In this document: positions 1 through 9,123 of the stretch, piece after piece
Layout of the letters: every line of letters starts with the position of its first letter
Numbering within the stretch: the stretch's first letter is position 1
DNA from: Leuconostoc gasicomitatum LMG 18811
GTDB taxonomy: Bacteria; Bacillota; Bacilli; Lactobacillales; Lactobacillaceae
Length of the DNA: 64,000 nt
Assembly (NCBI RefSeq): GCF_000196855.1
Contig: NC_014319.1
Span: 992,001-1,056,000 of the forward strand
Direction of reading: 5' to 3'
The notes under the pieces: generated by a model
The model's database searches: none
Told to the model about the DNA's origin: nothing
What the model saw: only the letters and a program-made list of their open reading frames with translations
Made by a program: the position numbers and the translations under genes

Positions 1-2
1 TA

Positions 3-743
3 ATCTTAGAGGAAAGTCCTGGACATTTACCAAGTATGATTGCACAAGTGAAAGCCTATCAAAAGTTAGCGCATAACTTTAAAATCTTAAAAAGTTATGA
101 TGACTACGAAGAAGAAGCTGATGCTTTGGCACCAATTACATCACAGTTACCAAGTTTTCAAGGTAAGGCTGAAAATTTAAAAGCAACCATTAAAGATGAA
201 ATTGAAGGAAATGGCGATAATACCATTGACCTAGAACAATTGTTATCAGATATTGTTTTCTCATCAACACAGAATGCAACCCATAAAGAACAAGTGGATA
301 GTTTTTATATTAATCAATTGCTAAAAGCGATTCAGGATAAAGAAGATGGTGCCATTGAGAAGTTCGATCAAGAAATTAAAAGAAAAGATCCGTTGGTGCA
401 ACCAATGTATCAAAATTTAAAAGAGCAACTACTCCAAACATCAGATAACATTGATGTGGTTGCTTCAAAAGAAACTGCAATTCAAGCAAAAATCCAAGCA
501 ATAATGGCAGAGCAGGCACAAGAATTTGGTTTGTCACTTGAATTACTAAAATCAGCAGTTAACGAGTACCAGGCTGATAAACAAGTGATTCCATATTTAC
601 CTGACTTATTAGCGACGATGACCTTATCAAAAAACGATTTTGAGGCTCAAACAGGTGAAAAGTACCGAAAGCGTACGAAAATTATTGAACAAAGTTTACG
701 AGCACGTTTTGATCTCATTCAAAAGTGGAAAGAAGAATTATAA
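3..743 (+). CDS. hsdR: Type I restriction enzyme R subunit, C-terminal part
   Basis: The reading frame is open at the left edge, so only the last 246 or so codons are present. What is visible is a charged, largely helical segment with many Glu, Lys and Gln residues. This is typical of the HsdR C-terminal helical domain that docks onto the methyltransferase core. The helicase and nuclease motifs would lie upstream of the window. The stop codon overlaps the hsdM start (TAATG at 741-745), which implies translational coupling. Identification rests mainly on the adjoining hsdM and hsdS, so confidence in the family is high but the activity of the gene cannot be judged from this part. Confidence 0.85.
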   Translation: MLEESPGHLPSMIAQVKAYQKLAHNFKILKSYDDYEEEADALAPITSQLPSFQGKAENLKATIKDEIEGNGDNTIDLEQLLSDIVFSSTQNATHKEQVDSFYINQLLKAIQDKEDGAIEKFDQEIKRKDPLVQPMYQNLKEQLLQTSDNIDVVASKETAIQAKIQAIMAEQAQEFGLSLELLKSAVNEYQADKQVIPYLPDLLATMTLSKNDFEAQTGEKYRKRTKIIEQSLRARFDLIQKWKEEL

Positions 744-2338
744 TGGCAACAAGTTTAGAGCAACAACTATGGGCAGCAGCGGATATTTTACGTGGTAAGA
801 TGGATGCTAGTGAATATAAAAACTATCTTTTAGGACTAGTCTTTTACAAGTATCTTTCAGATGCTGAACTTCGTGAAGTCTATGAACAAGAGAATGGTCA
901 AACGAAAGATTTTCCAGATCGTAGTGTCCAATTTCAAACCCTGACAGAATGGTTTAAGGACGATGCAGAAGAACTAACAGAAATTATTCAACTGCAAAAA
1001 GGCTACTTTATTCAGCCAACACAATTATTTTATACGTATCGTCAACAAGCAGATCGCTACGAATTTAATTTAACAGATTTGCAAGCTGGTTTTAATGAAT
1101 TAGAACGTCAAGGTGATCAATTCAAAGGATTGTTTGCAGATATTGATTTAAACTCAACTAAACTTGGTTCAAATGCACAACAACGTAACGTCACTATTAC
1201 CGAAGTGCTTCGTGCGTTAGATGAAATTGATTTGTTTGAACATGATGGTGATGTAATTGGCGATGCTTATGAATACTTGATTGGCCAATTTGCGGCTGGG
1301 GCTGGTAAGAAAGCTGGAGAATTTTATACACCACAAGCCGTGTCACGTATCATTTCTGAAATTACTTCTATCGGCCAAGAGGATCGGACACCCTTTCATA
1401 TCTATGATCCAACAATGGGTTCAGGTTCATTGATGTTGAATATCCGTCGTTATTTATCTAATCCAAAGCAAATCCATTATCATGGGCAGGAACTAAATAC
1501 AACCACTTATAACTTAGCACGTATGAATCTAATTCTTCATGGCGTTGATCAAGAGCGTATGAATTTAAATAATGGTGATACCTTAGATTCTGATTGGCCA
1601 ACTGAAGAGCCTTATCAATTCGATGCCGTAGTGATGAATCCACCATACTCAGCTAAATGGTCAGCAGCAGATAAGTTTTTATCAGATCAACGATTTGAAC
1701 GTTTCGGTAAACTAGCTCCTAAATCAAAAGCTGATTTCGCCTTCTTATTACACGGTTTTTATCACTTGAAAGATACTGGCACAATGGGTATTGTCTTACC
1801 ACACGGTGTATTATTCCGTGGTGCAGCAGAGGGTACTATTCGTCAAGCATTACTTGAAATGGGAGCTATTGATGCCGTGATTGGTTTACCCGCTAATATC
1901 TTTTATGGGACAAGTATTCCAACCACTGTGATTATTCTTAAAAAGCATCGTGCAACACGAGATGTTTTGTTTATTGATGCTTCAAGTGATTTTGATAAGC
2001 AAAAGAATCAAAATATTTTATTGCCAGCACACATTGAAAAGATTGTGAAAGCCTATAAGCAACGTGAAGACGCAGATAAGTATTCACATGTAGCAAGCTT
2101 TGAAGAAATTAAAGAAAATGATTTCAATTTAAATATTCCACGATATGTCGATACTTTTGAAGAAGAAGAGCCAGTGAATCTTGTAAAAGTCAGTAACGAA
2201 ATTGCTAAGATTGAAAACGAGCTTTCCAAAAATCAATCAGATCTATTAGACATGATGAATCAAATAACAGTAACAAAAGAAAGTGAAGAGATTATTGAAG
2301 CCACAAAAAAAATTCTAGCAGGTGGTCAACATGAGTAA
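743..2338 (+). CDS. hsdM: Type I restriction-modification DNA methyltransferase M subunit
   Basis: This is an N6-adenine methyltransferase that works with HsdS to methylate the host recognition site and with HsdR to restrict foreign DNA. The N-terminal helical domain (LEQQLWAAADILRGKMDAS) is followed by the SAM-binding motif DPTMGSGSLML and the catalytic motif NPPY at about residues 299-302. The length of 531 aa is normal for the family. The ATG at 743 is preferred over an upstream in-frame GTG at 725, because it gives the canonical MATSLEQQLW start and overlaps the hsdR stop. The 3' end overlaps hsdS by 8 bases. All key residues are present, so it should be active. Confidence 0.95.
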   Translation: MATSLEQQLWAAADILRGKMDASEYKNYLLGLVFYKYLSDAELREVYEQENGQTKDFPDRSVQFQTLTEWFKDDAEELTEIIQLQKGYFIQPTQLFYTYRQQADRYEFNLTDLQAGFNELERQGDQFKGLFADIDLNSTKLGSNAQQRNVTITEVLRALDEIDLFEHDGDVIGDAYEYLIGQFAAGAGKKAGEFYTPQAVSRIISEITSIGQEDRTPFHIYDPTMGSGSLMLNIRRYLSNPKQIHYHGQELNTTTYNLARMNLILHGVDQERMNLNNGDTLDSDWPTEEPYQFDAVVMNPPYSAKWSAADKFLSDQRFERFGKLAPKSKADFAFLLHGFYHLKDTGTMGIVLPHGVLFRGAAEGTIRQALLEMGAIDAVIGLPANIFYGTSIPTTVIILKKHRATRDVLFIDASSDFDKQKNQNILLPAHIEKIVKAYKQREDADKYSHVASFEEIKENDFNLNIPRYVDTFEEEEPVNLVKVSNEIAKIENELSKNQSDLLDMMNQITVTKESEEIIEATKKILAGGQHE

Positions 2339-3584
2339 AATGACACCTCAGATTAGGTTTCAAGGTTTCACGGACGATTGGGAAGAGCGTAAGTTAGGAG
2401 AATTATCTAATATTGTGGGTGGTGGAACACCAAGTACATCGAACCCTGAATACTGGGACGGTGATATTGATTGGTATGCTCCAGCTGAAATTGGAGAACA
2501 AAGTTATGTTAGTAAAAGTAAAAAGACTATTACTGAACTAGGTCTAAAGAAGAGTTCAGCTCGAATTTTACCAGTAGGAACCGTCTTATTTACTTCTCGT
2601 GCTGGTATCGGAAACACCGCTATATTAGCCAAAGAAGCTACAACTAATCAAGGTTTTCAATCAATTGTTCCTGATCAAAATAAACTTGATAGTTATTTTA
2701 TTTTTTCAAGAACTAATGAGCTCAAGCGATATGGGGAAGTCACCGGTGCAGGATCTACTTTTGTTGAGGTTTCAGGTAAGCAAATGTCGAAAATGTCGAT
2801 TATGGTACCTGAACTTTCAGAACAACAAAAAATCGGTTCATTCTTTAAACAATTAGATGACACTATCGCTCTTCATCAACGTAAGTTAGATTTACTCAAG
2901 GAACAGAAAAAAGGCTTCTTGCAAAAAATGTTCCCCAAAAATGGCGCAAAAGTTCCTGAGTTGAGATTTTCAGGGTTTGCTGACGATTGGGAAGAGCGTA
3001 AGTTAGAAGATGCTGCTGAAATAATTGACGGTGACAGAGGTAAAAATTATCCATCAGGAGATGATTTTAAAAATAGTGGGCATACATTATTTTTAAGTGC
3101 AACAAATGTCACTAAACAAGGTTTTGTATTTAAAGAAAATCAATACATCACTAAATTAAAATCTGAATTATTAGGAAATGGTAAAGTAAATTTAAATGAT
3201 ATTATTTTAACTTCTAGAGGATCTATTGGACATATAGGGCTTTATGACGAAAGAATAAATGAAAATATACCACATGCCCGAATAAATTCAGGCATGTTAA
3301 TTCTAAGAACTGACAAATTTAATAGCCCTAGTTTTATAGCACAATTTTTGAAGGCACCATTAGGAATAAAACAAATTAAATTAATTAGTTTCGGATCTGC
3401 GCAACCACAACTTACAAAAAAAGACATAAAAAAATTCAAAATCACACTGCCAAAAATTGAAGAACAGATTAAAATAGGAGCCTTCTTGAAACAACTAGAT
3501 CACACTATCGCTCTTCATCAGCGTAAGTTGAATTTGCTCAAGGAACAGAAAAAAGGATTTCTACAAAAAATGTTTGTGTCGTAA
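2331..3584 (+). CDS. hsdS: Type I restriction-modification specificity subunit S
   Basis: This subunit determines the DNA target of the restriction-modification complex. It has the expected two half-repeats: each begins with a DDWEERKL segment, continues into a variable target-recognition domain, and ends with a conserved helix (ALHQRKL..LLKEQKKGFLQKMF). The two recognition domains differ strongly in sequence, as expected for a bipartite target. The ATG at 2331 follows an AGGTGG-like ribosome site inside the hsdM end; a second ATG lies at 2340. The conserved helices are nearly identical at the DNA level, which would allow domain swapping by recombination. It is the last gene of the operon and is followed by a terminator. 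Confidence 0.95.
   Translation: MSKMTPQIRFQGFTDDWEERKLGELSNIVGGGTPSTSNPEYWDGDIDWYAPAEIGEQSYVSKSKKTITELGLKKSSARILPVGTVLFTSRAGIGNTAILAKEATTNQGFQSIVPDQNKLDSYFIFSRTNELKRYGEVTGAGSTFVEVSGKQMSKMSIMVPELSEQQKIGSFFKQLDDTIALHQRKLDLLKEQKKGFLQKMFPKNGAKVPELRFSGFADDWEERKLEDAAEIIDGDRGKNYPSGDDFKNSGHTLFLSATNVTKQGFVFKENQYITKLKSELLGNGKVNLNDIILTSRGSIGHIGLYDERINENIPHARINSGMLILRTDKFNSPSFIAQFLKAPLGIKQIKLISFGSAQPQLTKKDIKKFKITLPKIEEQIKIGAFLKQLDHTIALHQRKLNLLKEQKKGFLQKMFVS
2373..3574 (+). repeat. Direct repeats within hsdS framing the target-recognition domains
   Basis: A 25-base exact direct repeat lies at 2373-2397 and 2982-3006 at the start of each half. A second, nearly identical repeat of about 72 bases lies at 2861-2932 and 3503-3574 and encodes the conserved helices. 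These frame the first and second recognition domains and are natural sites for homologous exchange of specificity. Confidence 0.85.
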
Positions 3585-3645
3585 ATTTTATTGCAACAAA
3601 CAATCTGTGTAGTACATTAATTTTATAAAGTAAAATTATCAAAAG

Positions 3646-3674
3646 TTCAAACTCAAATATTTGAGCTTTTTTTG
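3646..3674 (+). terminator. Rho-independent terminator after hsdS
   Basis: A perfect 14-base palindrome at 3652-3665 is followed by a run of seven T. It separates the restriction-modification operon from the next gene. Confidence 0.8.
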
Positions 3675-3715
3675 TTTATCAAAAAATATTAATAAAGAAG
3701 AAAGAGGAAACAACA

Positions 3716-4501
3716 ATGGTTAACAAATTTAACAAATTATCACTACAAGGCAAGAGCTTAGGAAAATTGACCTATGTAGGTCGCAACAAAGTTGGGACAA
3801 ATGGCGACATTTCTGTTGCTGTGTTAAACATCAATAACACTCTAAATACGGAAAACATCACACCACAAGCTGGTTTTGATTTTGCTAAACCTTTTGGTAC
3901 TGAATTGAAGTTAATCAATGCTTCAATAATTGGCGGTGAAGCACGTAGTAATCGCAGAGGTGGTGCGCGAGTGGCCACAAAGTCTGGCACATTATTACCA
4001 AATTCTGATTCAAAGACTGATGATATACCAGAATCAGAATATGATGCTGTATTTGTTTCTGGTAAAGACAAAGCACCAGTCGGACGAGTTCGTTCCGCTG
4101 ATGCTTTTGATAGTCACGATTTGATTTTATTTAGTGTTTCACCTAACTACCAAACTGATAATCAAAACAATCCGGTTCGTGATGATAATGGTGAACCAAT
4201 CATTTCAAATTACCAATTTAATTTCATGCAACAAAGTAAGTCGGGAGAAGTTAACAATGATGATACTTTTATTCGCATCTTAATTAATCCAACCGAAAGC
4301 GAAAGATTACAAGTTGATTTGCAGCCTGGGGCAAAATTAGTGCCACAAGGATTGAAGTTTGCCTTTGTTGGGAATAATGCGACTGATTGGACAGTATATG
4401 CTGATACGTTTGTCACAATTGAGGAAGCATCAGAGAGTACCTCAATAAAAAGTTCAAAAATAGTATCAGAAAACACAAATACAGACAAGAATAATAAATG
4501 A
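3716..4501 (+). CDS. Hypothetical protein, 261 aa, ICE accessory gene
   Basis: I do not recognise this protein. It has a clear ribosome site (AGAGGAAA) before the ATG. It has no signal peptide and no membrane segment, and it looks rich in beta-strand. The N-terminal half holds a basic GG-rich stretch (ARSNRRGGARVATKSG). The C-terminal part has a second segment of similar flavour (LVPQGLKFAFVGNNATDWTV), followed by a low-complexity Ser/Thr/Asn/Lys tail. Small beta-rich proteins of the DUF961/YdcP type occur in Tn916-like elements, and this could be a duplicated, distant version, but that is only an impression. It lies between the restriction operon terminator and the SIR2 gene, separated from the latter by about 130 bp. 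Confidence 0.75.
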   Translation: MVNKFNKLSLQGKSLGKLTYVGRNKVGTNGDISVAVLNINNTLNTENITPQAGFDFAKPFGTELKLINASIIGGEARSNRRGGARVATKSGTLLPNSDSKTDDIPESEYDAVFVSGKDKAPVGRVRSADAFDSHDLILFSVSPNYQTDNQNNPVRDDNGEPIISNYQFNFMQQSKSGEVNNDDTFIRILINPTESERLQVDLQPGAKLVPQGLKFAFVGNNATDWTVYADTFVTIEEASESTSIKSSKIVSENTNTDKNNK

Positions 4502-4635
4502 TGCAGATAACATTTAAAATAAATTTATTTAGTCAGTGACTTTTATTCTCATAATATATATTATGCAAAATAGTATACTTAACTAAGTAAGATGTAAATA
4601 GTTTAAGAATATTGATATTAAACGGATAGAAAGAT

Positions 4636-7383
4636 GTGACAAAAATTATGAACAAAACGATAATAAAGCATATTAATGACGCAATTGATAATAATTCTTT
4701 ACTTATTTTTGTTGGAGCAGGTGTATCAGCAAATTCTAAATTACCTAGTTGGGATGAATTAATAGAAGAATTTAAGTCTGAAATGAATATTCAGGGAACA
4801 GATTATTTAAAAATAGCACAATACTATTTTGATTCAGTAGGGCAACAAAAATATTTGCAAAAAATTCTAGATATCTTCCAAGAACATGTCAATGCACAAC
4901 CTAATGAAATACATGATGAAATTTTCAGGATTAAGCCTAGACATATTATTACAACAAATTATGATTCATTGCTTGAACAGAAAATGAACTCTAGCCTTGA
5001 CAAATATGAAATTATTAAGAAAGATTCAGATATTCCCTATTCACAATCTGATCATTATTTAATTAAAATGCATGGCGACTTGATTGAAAAAAACATGGTT
5101 CTTAAAGAGGATGACTATTTAGATTATGAAACCAATTTTTATATGATTTCTACACTAATCAAATCAATTATTATGAATAATACAATATTATTTATAGGAT
5201 ACTCCTTAGGTGACTCAACATTCAATTCAATTTTCAGGTTGATTCAAAAAGGTTTTTCTGACAATGCTAAAAAAGCTTATTTCTTTACTGTCAATAAACA
5301 AGATAGTGCTAAAGTCCAGTATTTTAAAAATAAAGGTATTGAAGTTTTTACAAGTGAAACTAATAAAAAAATTAATAAAGAAGAGTTTGGTAACTACACA
5401 GTACAGTTTCTGAAACAGTTAAATTCTGATAACAAGGGTCTTCCTAGCACTTCCAAACAATTATGGAATAACATCAAGTTTCTAGACAATCTTTATTTTG
5501 TTGATCCTGATTCAATCGTTACTTTTTCTAATTTAAAAGATGAAGTATTCTATTTTTTATCTAGCCTATCATGGGAAAATAATAGTGAAACCAAATTTAG
5601 TGTTTCTGATAATATTACACTAACCAATTTTTTAAATGATAAAACTGGCTTTATAAATTTTTTTGACTTTAAATCTGATGATAATTTCTCATACAATCAA
5701 AATCCTTTTTTACAAAGTGGTTATAACCTTTATAACGAACATAAATATAGTGAGGCAAAAATAAGATTCAGAGAGCTGGCTAATGAGGCGTTTGATAAAA
5801 AAGATTATTGGAATTATTTAGTCGCTGAATTTAATATTAATCATATAGTTTTGTCTTTCTTTGAATCTAAGGAAATTCCTGAATCGAAGTCAGGCCTTAA
5901 TAATTTAACACAAGCTATTGATGCTTTGATAATAAATGGAGATAATCAAACACAAAAAATAGCACTTTATTTTAGAGATGAAATACAGAGCTTTCGATTT
6001 GTATATAGAAAGCTTTTTAAAATTAATGATTTGTTAGATGAGCTTAGAAATGAACGTAACAATTATATGAATGGTGGGAATTCAGCTAATAATAATCTCG
6101 AATATGCCAAACAAGAATTTGGTTTATTAATTAACTTCGTTGAGTTGAACTGTATCACTATTTATCAATATAAAGAATTTCAACAGGTGGTTCATCGCTT
6201 CTTTGAATGCTTATTAACTGCCATTGGTAACGCAAATTATGGTTCTTCCCAAAACAATGATTTAATAAGAACATCATCAATTATTAATAATCTGTCGTTG
6301 GATGATGTAAAAAATATTGTTCCACACTTGAAAAAAGAAAGCATCAGAACACTACTTGAGAACTATGGTTTATCAAAGATTTCCATTGCTAATGATGCAA
6401 AGAATTATTTGCTTGAAAAAATTTCAAAATTATCTAGTAAAATCGATAAAAATCATTTTCGGGGTGATAAAACTGAACTAGCCAGGTATGTTGGATTTCT
6501 TTTCTTTATTAAAATAGATAATATTAACGACTTACTTCCTGTGTTAGACAATTACCCTATGGACAGGAATAATTTTGAAGATTTCCAACAATTACTTATT
6601 ATGAGTATTAAAAATATAGATTCAATGAAAGAAGAGTCAACTGACGAAGTATTAACAATAGTGACTGATCAAATTAATAATATAATTGATAATGGTTTTT
6701 TAGATTTTCATAAACGCAATTTTGAATTGTATTCTTTGCTAATAGCAAAAACAGTAAATTTGAAGAAAAAAAGTTATGTTTTTCATTCGGAATTATTAGA
6801 AGAAAAATTTTGTTTTATTGATAATAACTCAAATAAAATTGATAGAATTCACAAATATAAAGAATTCCTTGTTAATTTTTATAATTTTTTAGATAATACC
6901 TTAAAAAAATATGTTGATAATATATTGTGTAAATATGACACTTTGGATGACGATTCTTTTAACTACTCTTTTGCGAATGATTTAATTATTTCTAAAATTA
7001 ACTTTTTTCCAGAACACAAATTCAAAGTTTTGGAACAAGAAGTTAAAAAAATAAATGATAAACCAAAGGAATTCTATATATATCCCGATCCACGAAAAAA
7101 TGCCATATCAGACATATACGCTATGATTCAACAAAGCTATTTCACACTTGAAGAAGTAAAAGAAAAGCTAGATCTTGAATCTATTAGAGGAGTTTTCCCT
7201 GAAGTAGACTGGACAATATTTGGTGATTATTCTGATCAAACGATTACAAAATTTATGAAAAGCCGTAATTTTTCAAATGTTCAAAAATATTTTGGAGATA
7301 CAGATGAAAAACGTAAAAAACTTAATGAGTGGGTAATAAAACAAGCTCTTGATGATAATGTACGGTTTGAAAATTCTAAATAA
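4636..7383 (+). CDS. SIR2-domain protein, probable defence-associated sirtuin
   Basis: The N-terminal 260 residues form a SIR2-like NAD-binding domain: GAGVS at 27-31, TTNYD at 106-110, MHGD with the likely catalytic His146, and GYSLGD at 188-193. The remaining 650 residues are helical, Asn/Lys-rich and without recognisable motifs. This is the architecture of DSR-type anti-phage proteins, in which the SIR2 domain depletes NAD after the C-terminal part senses a phage component. Length (915 aa) fits that group. The gene is markedly more AT-rich than the transfer genes, which suggests separate acquisition as cargo next to a restriction system. The start could be GTG 4636 or ATG 4648; neither has ideal ribosome-site spacing. 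The specific trigger cannot be inferred from sequence. Confidence 0.8.
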   Translation: MTKIMNKTIIKHINDAIDNNSLLIFVGAGVSANSKLPSWDELIEEFKSEMNIQGTDYLKIAQYYFDSVGQQKYLQKILDIFQEHVNAQPNEIHDEIFRIKPRHIITTNYDSLLEQKMNSSLDKYEIIKKDSDIPYSQSDHYLIKMHGDLIEKNMVLKEDDYLDYETNFYMISTLIKSIIMNNTILFIGYSLGDSTFNSIFRLIQKGFSDNAKKAYFFTVNKQDSAKVQYFKNKGIEVFTSETNKKINKEEFGNYTVQFLKQLNSDNKGLPSTSKQLWNNIKFLDNLYFVDPDSIVTFSNLKDEVFYFLSSLSWENNSETKFSVSDNITLTNFLNDKTGFINFFDFKSDDNFSYNQNPFLQSGYNLYNEHKYSEAKIRFRELANEAFDKKDYWNYLVAEFNINHIVLSFFESKEIPESKSGLNNLTQAIDALIINGDNQTQKIALYFRDEIQSFRFVYRKLFKINDLLDELRNERNNYMNGGNSANNNLEYAKQEFGLLINFVELNCITIYQYKEFQQVVHRFFECLLTAIGNANYGSSQNNDLIRTSSIINNLSLDDVKNIVPHLKKESIRTLLENYGLSKISIANDAKNYLLEKISKLSSKIDKNHFRGDKTELARYVGFLFFIKIDNINDLLPVLDNYPMDRNNFEDFQQLLIMSIKNIDSMKEESTDEVLTIVTDQINNIIDNGFLDFHKRNFELYSLLIAKTVNLKKKSYVFHSELLEEKFCFIDNNSNKIDRIHKYKEFLVNFYNFLDNTLKKYVDNILCKYDTLDDDSFNYSFANDLIISKINFFPEHKFKVLEQEVKKINDKPKEFYIYPDPRKNAISDIYAMIQQSYFTLEEVKEKLDLESIRGVFPEVDWTIFGDYSDQTITKFMKSRNFSNVQKYFGDTDEKRKKLNEWVIKQALDDNVRFENSK

Positions 7384-7423
7384 AGTGTAATTTATTTACA
7401 TGTACTTATGGAAAAGGAGAAAG

Positions 7424-8374
7424 ATGATGCTCAAGATTCCGAAACTCAAAATTAACTTTGAGTACGAAAAAAAGAAAAAAGAAAAACCCATCAAAATTCC
7501 TAAAGCACATACTTTGAACTTAGGTCGGGTGCGTTCGATTGTCCTATTAATCTTAATAGGGCTTTTTATTTACTTGAGTTATGTGCTACTTTTAGCTAAT
7601 GCAACTGCGCATAAAAATAAATCTTTACAACAAACAGTCACCACTTTGAATCACCGCATTAACCAAGAAAATGCTGGTACAACCAGTTATAATCCATTAG
7701 TGGATCAGTACATGACCCAGTTTTTAAAAGTTTATTATTCACCAGCAAGTGGTGATTCCGATACGCGAACGAAACAGCTAACTCAATATTTATCCAGTAA
7801 TTTAACGTTACCTAATACCGATAAAAATACTGATTTAAAGCTGGTTTCATCTACATTAACTGGTATTTTCACAGTAGATACCGTCAAAACAGCACAATAT
7901 CGTTTAACAGTTGAAGCCAATAACAAACAAAGTCAATTAACCGTTGATATTCCTTACCAACAGGATAACGAAAAGCTAACCGTTACTGGTTTACCTTATG
8001 TCGCCAATCCCATTAACAGTGTCAGTCATATAGGTCAATCTCGATTAGCTAACACTGGAAAGACACTGAGTAGTGAACAAACCACAAAAAAAGTTGCCAA
8101 GTTCACCAAACAATTTGCCCAAAAATATGTTTCCTCATCAACGAAAGATATGGCTTTTTTGATGGCATATCCTGTTGGCTTAGATGGCGCAGTTGATTTT
8201 GTTTCTCTTAATGATAGTTCAATCAAAGTATCTGGTACTAGTAAAAATCCAATAGTGACAGCGACTATGACCGTCAAAGTTCACGATTCAGATATCACAC
8301 AAGTACAAACGATTCGACTGTATTTGAAACAACAAGCTTCAACTTATTTCGTCACTAAATTTATCCAAGCATAG
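7424..8374 (+). CDS. TcpC-like conjugation protein (Tn916 Orf13 family)
   Basis: TcpC-type proteins are bitopic membrane components of Gram-positive conjugation machines with a VirB8-like, NTF2-fold extracellular part. Here a Lys-rich cytoplasmic N-terminus is followed by one membrane span at about residues 40-60 (VLLILIGLFIYLSYVLLL), a coiled-coil-like linker and a soluble C-terminal region. The ATG at 7424 follows a strong AAAAGGAG; an in-frame ATG at 7400 has no ribosome site. It is the first gene of the transfer operon, 13 bp from the next one. The assignment depends on topology and gene order more than on specific residues. Confidence 0.75.
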   Translation: MMLKIPKLKINFEYEKKKKEKPIKIPKAHTLNLGRVRSIVLLILIGLFIYLSYVLLLANATAHKNKSLQQTVTTLNHRINQENAGTTSYNPLVDQYMTQFLKVYYSPASGDSDTRTKQLTQYLSSNLTLPNTDKNTDLKLVSSTLTGIFTVDTVKTAQYRLTVEANNKQSQLTVDIPYQQDNEKLTVTGLPYVANPINSVSHIGQSRLANTGKTLSSEQTTKKVAKFTKQFAQKYVSSSTKDMAFLMAYPVGLDGAVDFVSLNDSSIKVSGTSKNPIVTATMTVKVHDSDITQVQTIRLYLKQQASTYFVTKFIQA

Positions 8375-8386
8375 AAAGGAGAACTA

Positions 8387-8614
8387 ATGGATATTTATAA
8401 TGCTTTAAAACCTGTATTACTAGGACTAGTCGTTATCATAGCAGGTGGTCGAGCCATTCAACACTATGGTAAAAATGAAAACAAAGATATGTGGGTCACT
8501 ATTTTAATTGGTGGCTTAATTTATTTCTTCGTCAATGGGCCAGCCAACACCTTAAATGCTTTTTCGGGCTTAATGAATTCTGTCTTGACCTTTATTCAAG
8601 GGTTAGGAGGGTAA
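8387..8614 (+). CDS. TcpD-like small membrane protein of the conjugation machine
   Basis: This 75-aa protein has two hydrophobic segments, one at about residues 9-21 and a second around 38-50, separated by a charged stretch with NENK. Small two-span proteins of this kind (TcpD in pCW3-type systems) sit between tcpC and tcpE, and this gene has exactly that position. A GAAAGGAG ribosome site precedes the start, and it lies 3 bp from tcpE, so the two are probably co-translated. No enzymatic residues are expected. Confidence 0.7.
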   Translation: MDIYNALKPVLLGLVVIIAGGRAIQHYGKNENKDMWVTILIGGLIYFFVNGPANTLNAFSGLMNSVLTFIQGLGG

Positions 8615-8617
8615 GAA

Positions 8618-8992
8618 ATGTTTAACTATCGTCGTGTCTATACAAACTCTGCTAAGTTTCGAACGATTTATGGTGACTTGAAATTACCAGTCTTCATTGA
8701 TTCGCGAGTGGCAGGGTTGCTAACGATTACCACAGTGATTGACGTGGCCATTATCTTTATTTTTCAATTTTATCAAATCCAAAATGACCGATTAACCTTT
8801 GGCTTTGCTTTACTAGTCATCTCACTATTTACCGTTTATAAATTGGATAAGGTATTGAAAATAGATGATCTACCTTTTGAAACTACGCTTAAATATGCCA
8901 TGTTACATTACTGGCGTTATTGGTTTCAGAAGAAACAACTTTATCAAGATCAACACTTAAACAGTAATCAGAAAAAGTACCAAATATTATAA
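8618..8992 (+). CDS. TcpE-family conjugal transfer membrane protein (Tn916 Orf17-like)
   Basis: The 124-aa protein begins with the short soluble segment FNYRRVYTNSAKFRTIYGD and has two membrane spans (about residues 30-50 and 58-75). It ends with an aromatic and basic tail (YWRYWFQKK) that is typical of the family. TcpE proteins are inner components of the pCW3/Tn916-type secretion apparatus, thought to interact with the coupling and VirB4-like ATPases. The start follows TTAGGAGGG. A hairpin with a T-run follows the gene, so expression of the genes downstream may be reduced or separately promoted. Confidence 0.8.
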   Translation: MFNYRRVYTNSAKFRTIYGDLKLPVFIDSRVAGLLTITTVIDVAIIFIFQFYQIQNDRLTFGFALLVISLFTVYKLDKVLKIDDLPFETTLKYAMLHYWRYWFQKKQLYQDQHLNSNQKKYQIL

Positions 8993-8996
8993 TCGA

Positions 8997-9022
8997 AGAG
9001 CATGTGTAAGCATGCTTTTTAT
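8997..9022 (+). terminator. Short terminator-like hairpin after the tcpE-like gene
   Basis: The 6-bp stem AGCATG/CATGCT with a 6-base loop is followed by TTTTTATT. It may act as an attenuator in the transfer operon. A second hairpin (TGGTTGG/CCAACCA, about 9050-9071) has no T-run. Confidence 0.55.
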
Positions 9023-9123
9023 TATGTCATCGTCAATTCTTAGAATAGGACTGGTTGGGGCAGAACCAACCAAATGACACCATACTATTCGTTTAGAACA
9101 TTACGCTCGAAAGGAGTATCACA

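Noticed and set aside
9050-9071. Hairpin TGGTTGG/CCAACCA between tcpE-like and the next gene
   Set aside because: There is no T-run and no link to a riboswitch class; it may be a chance stem or a minor mRNA structure.
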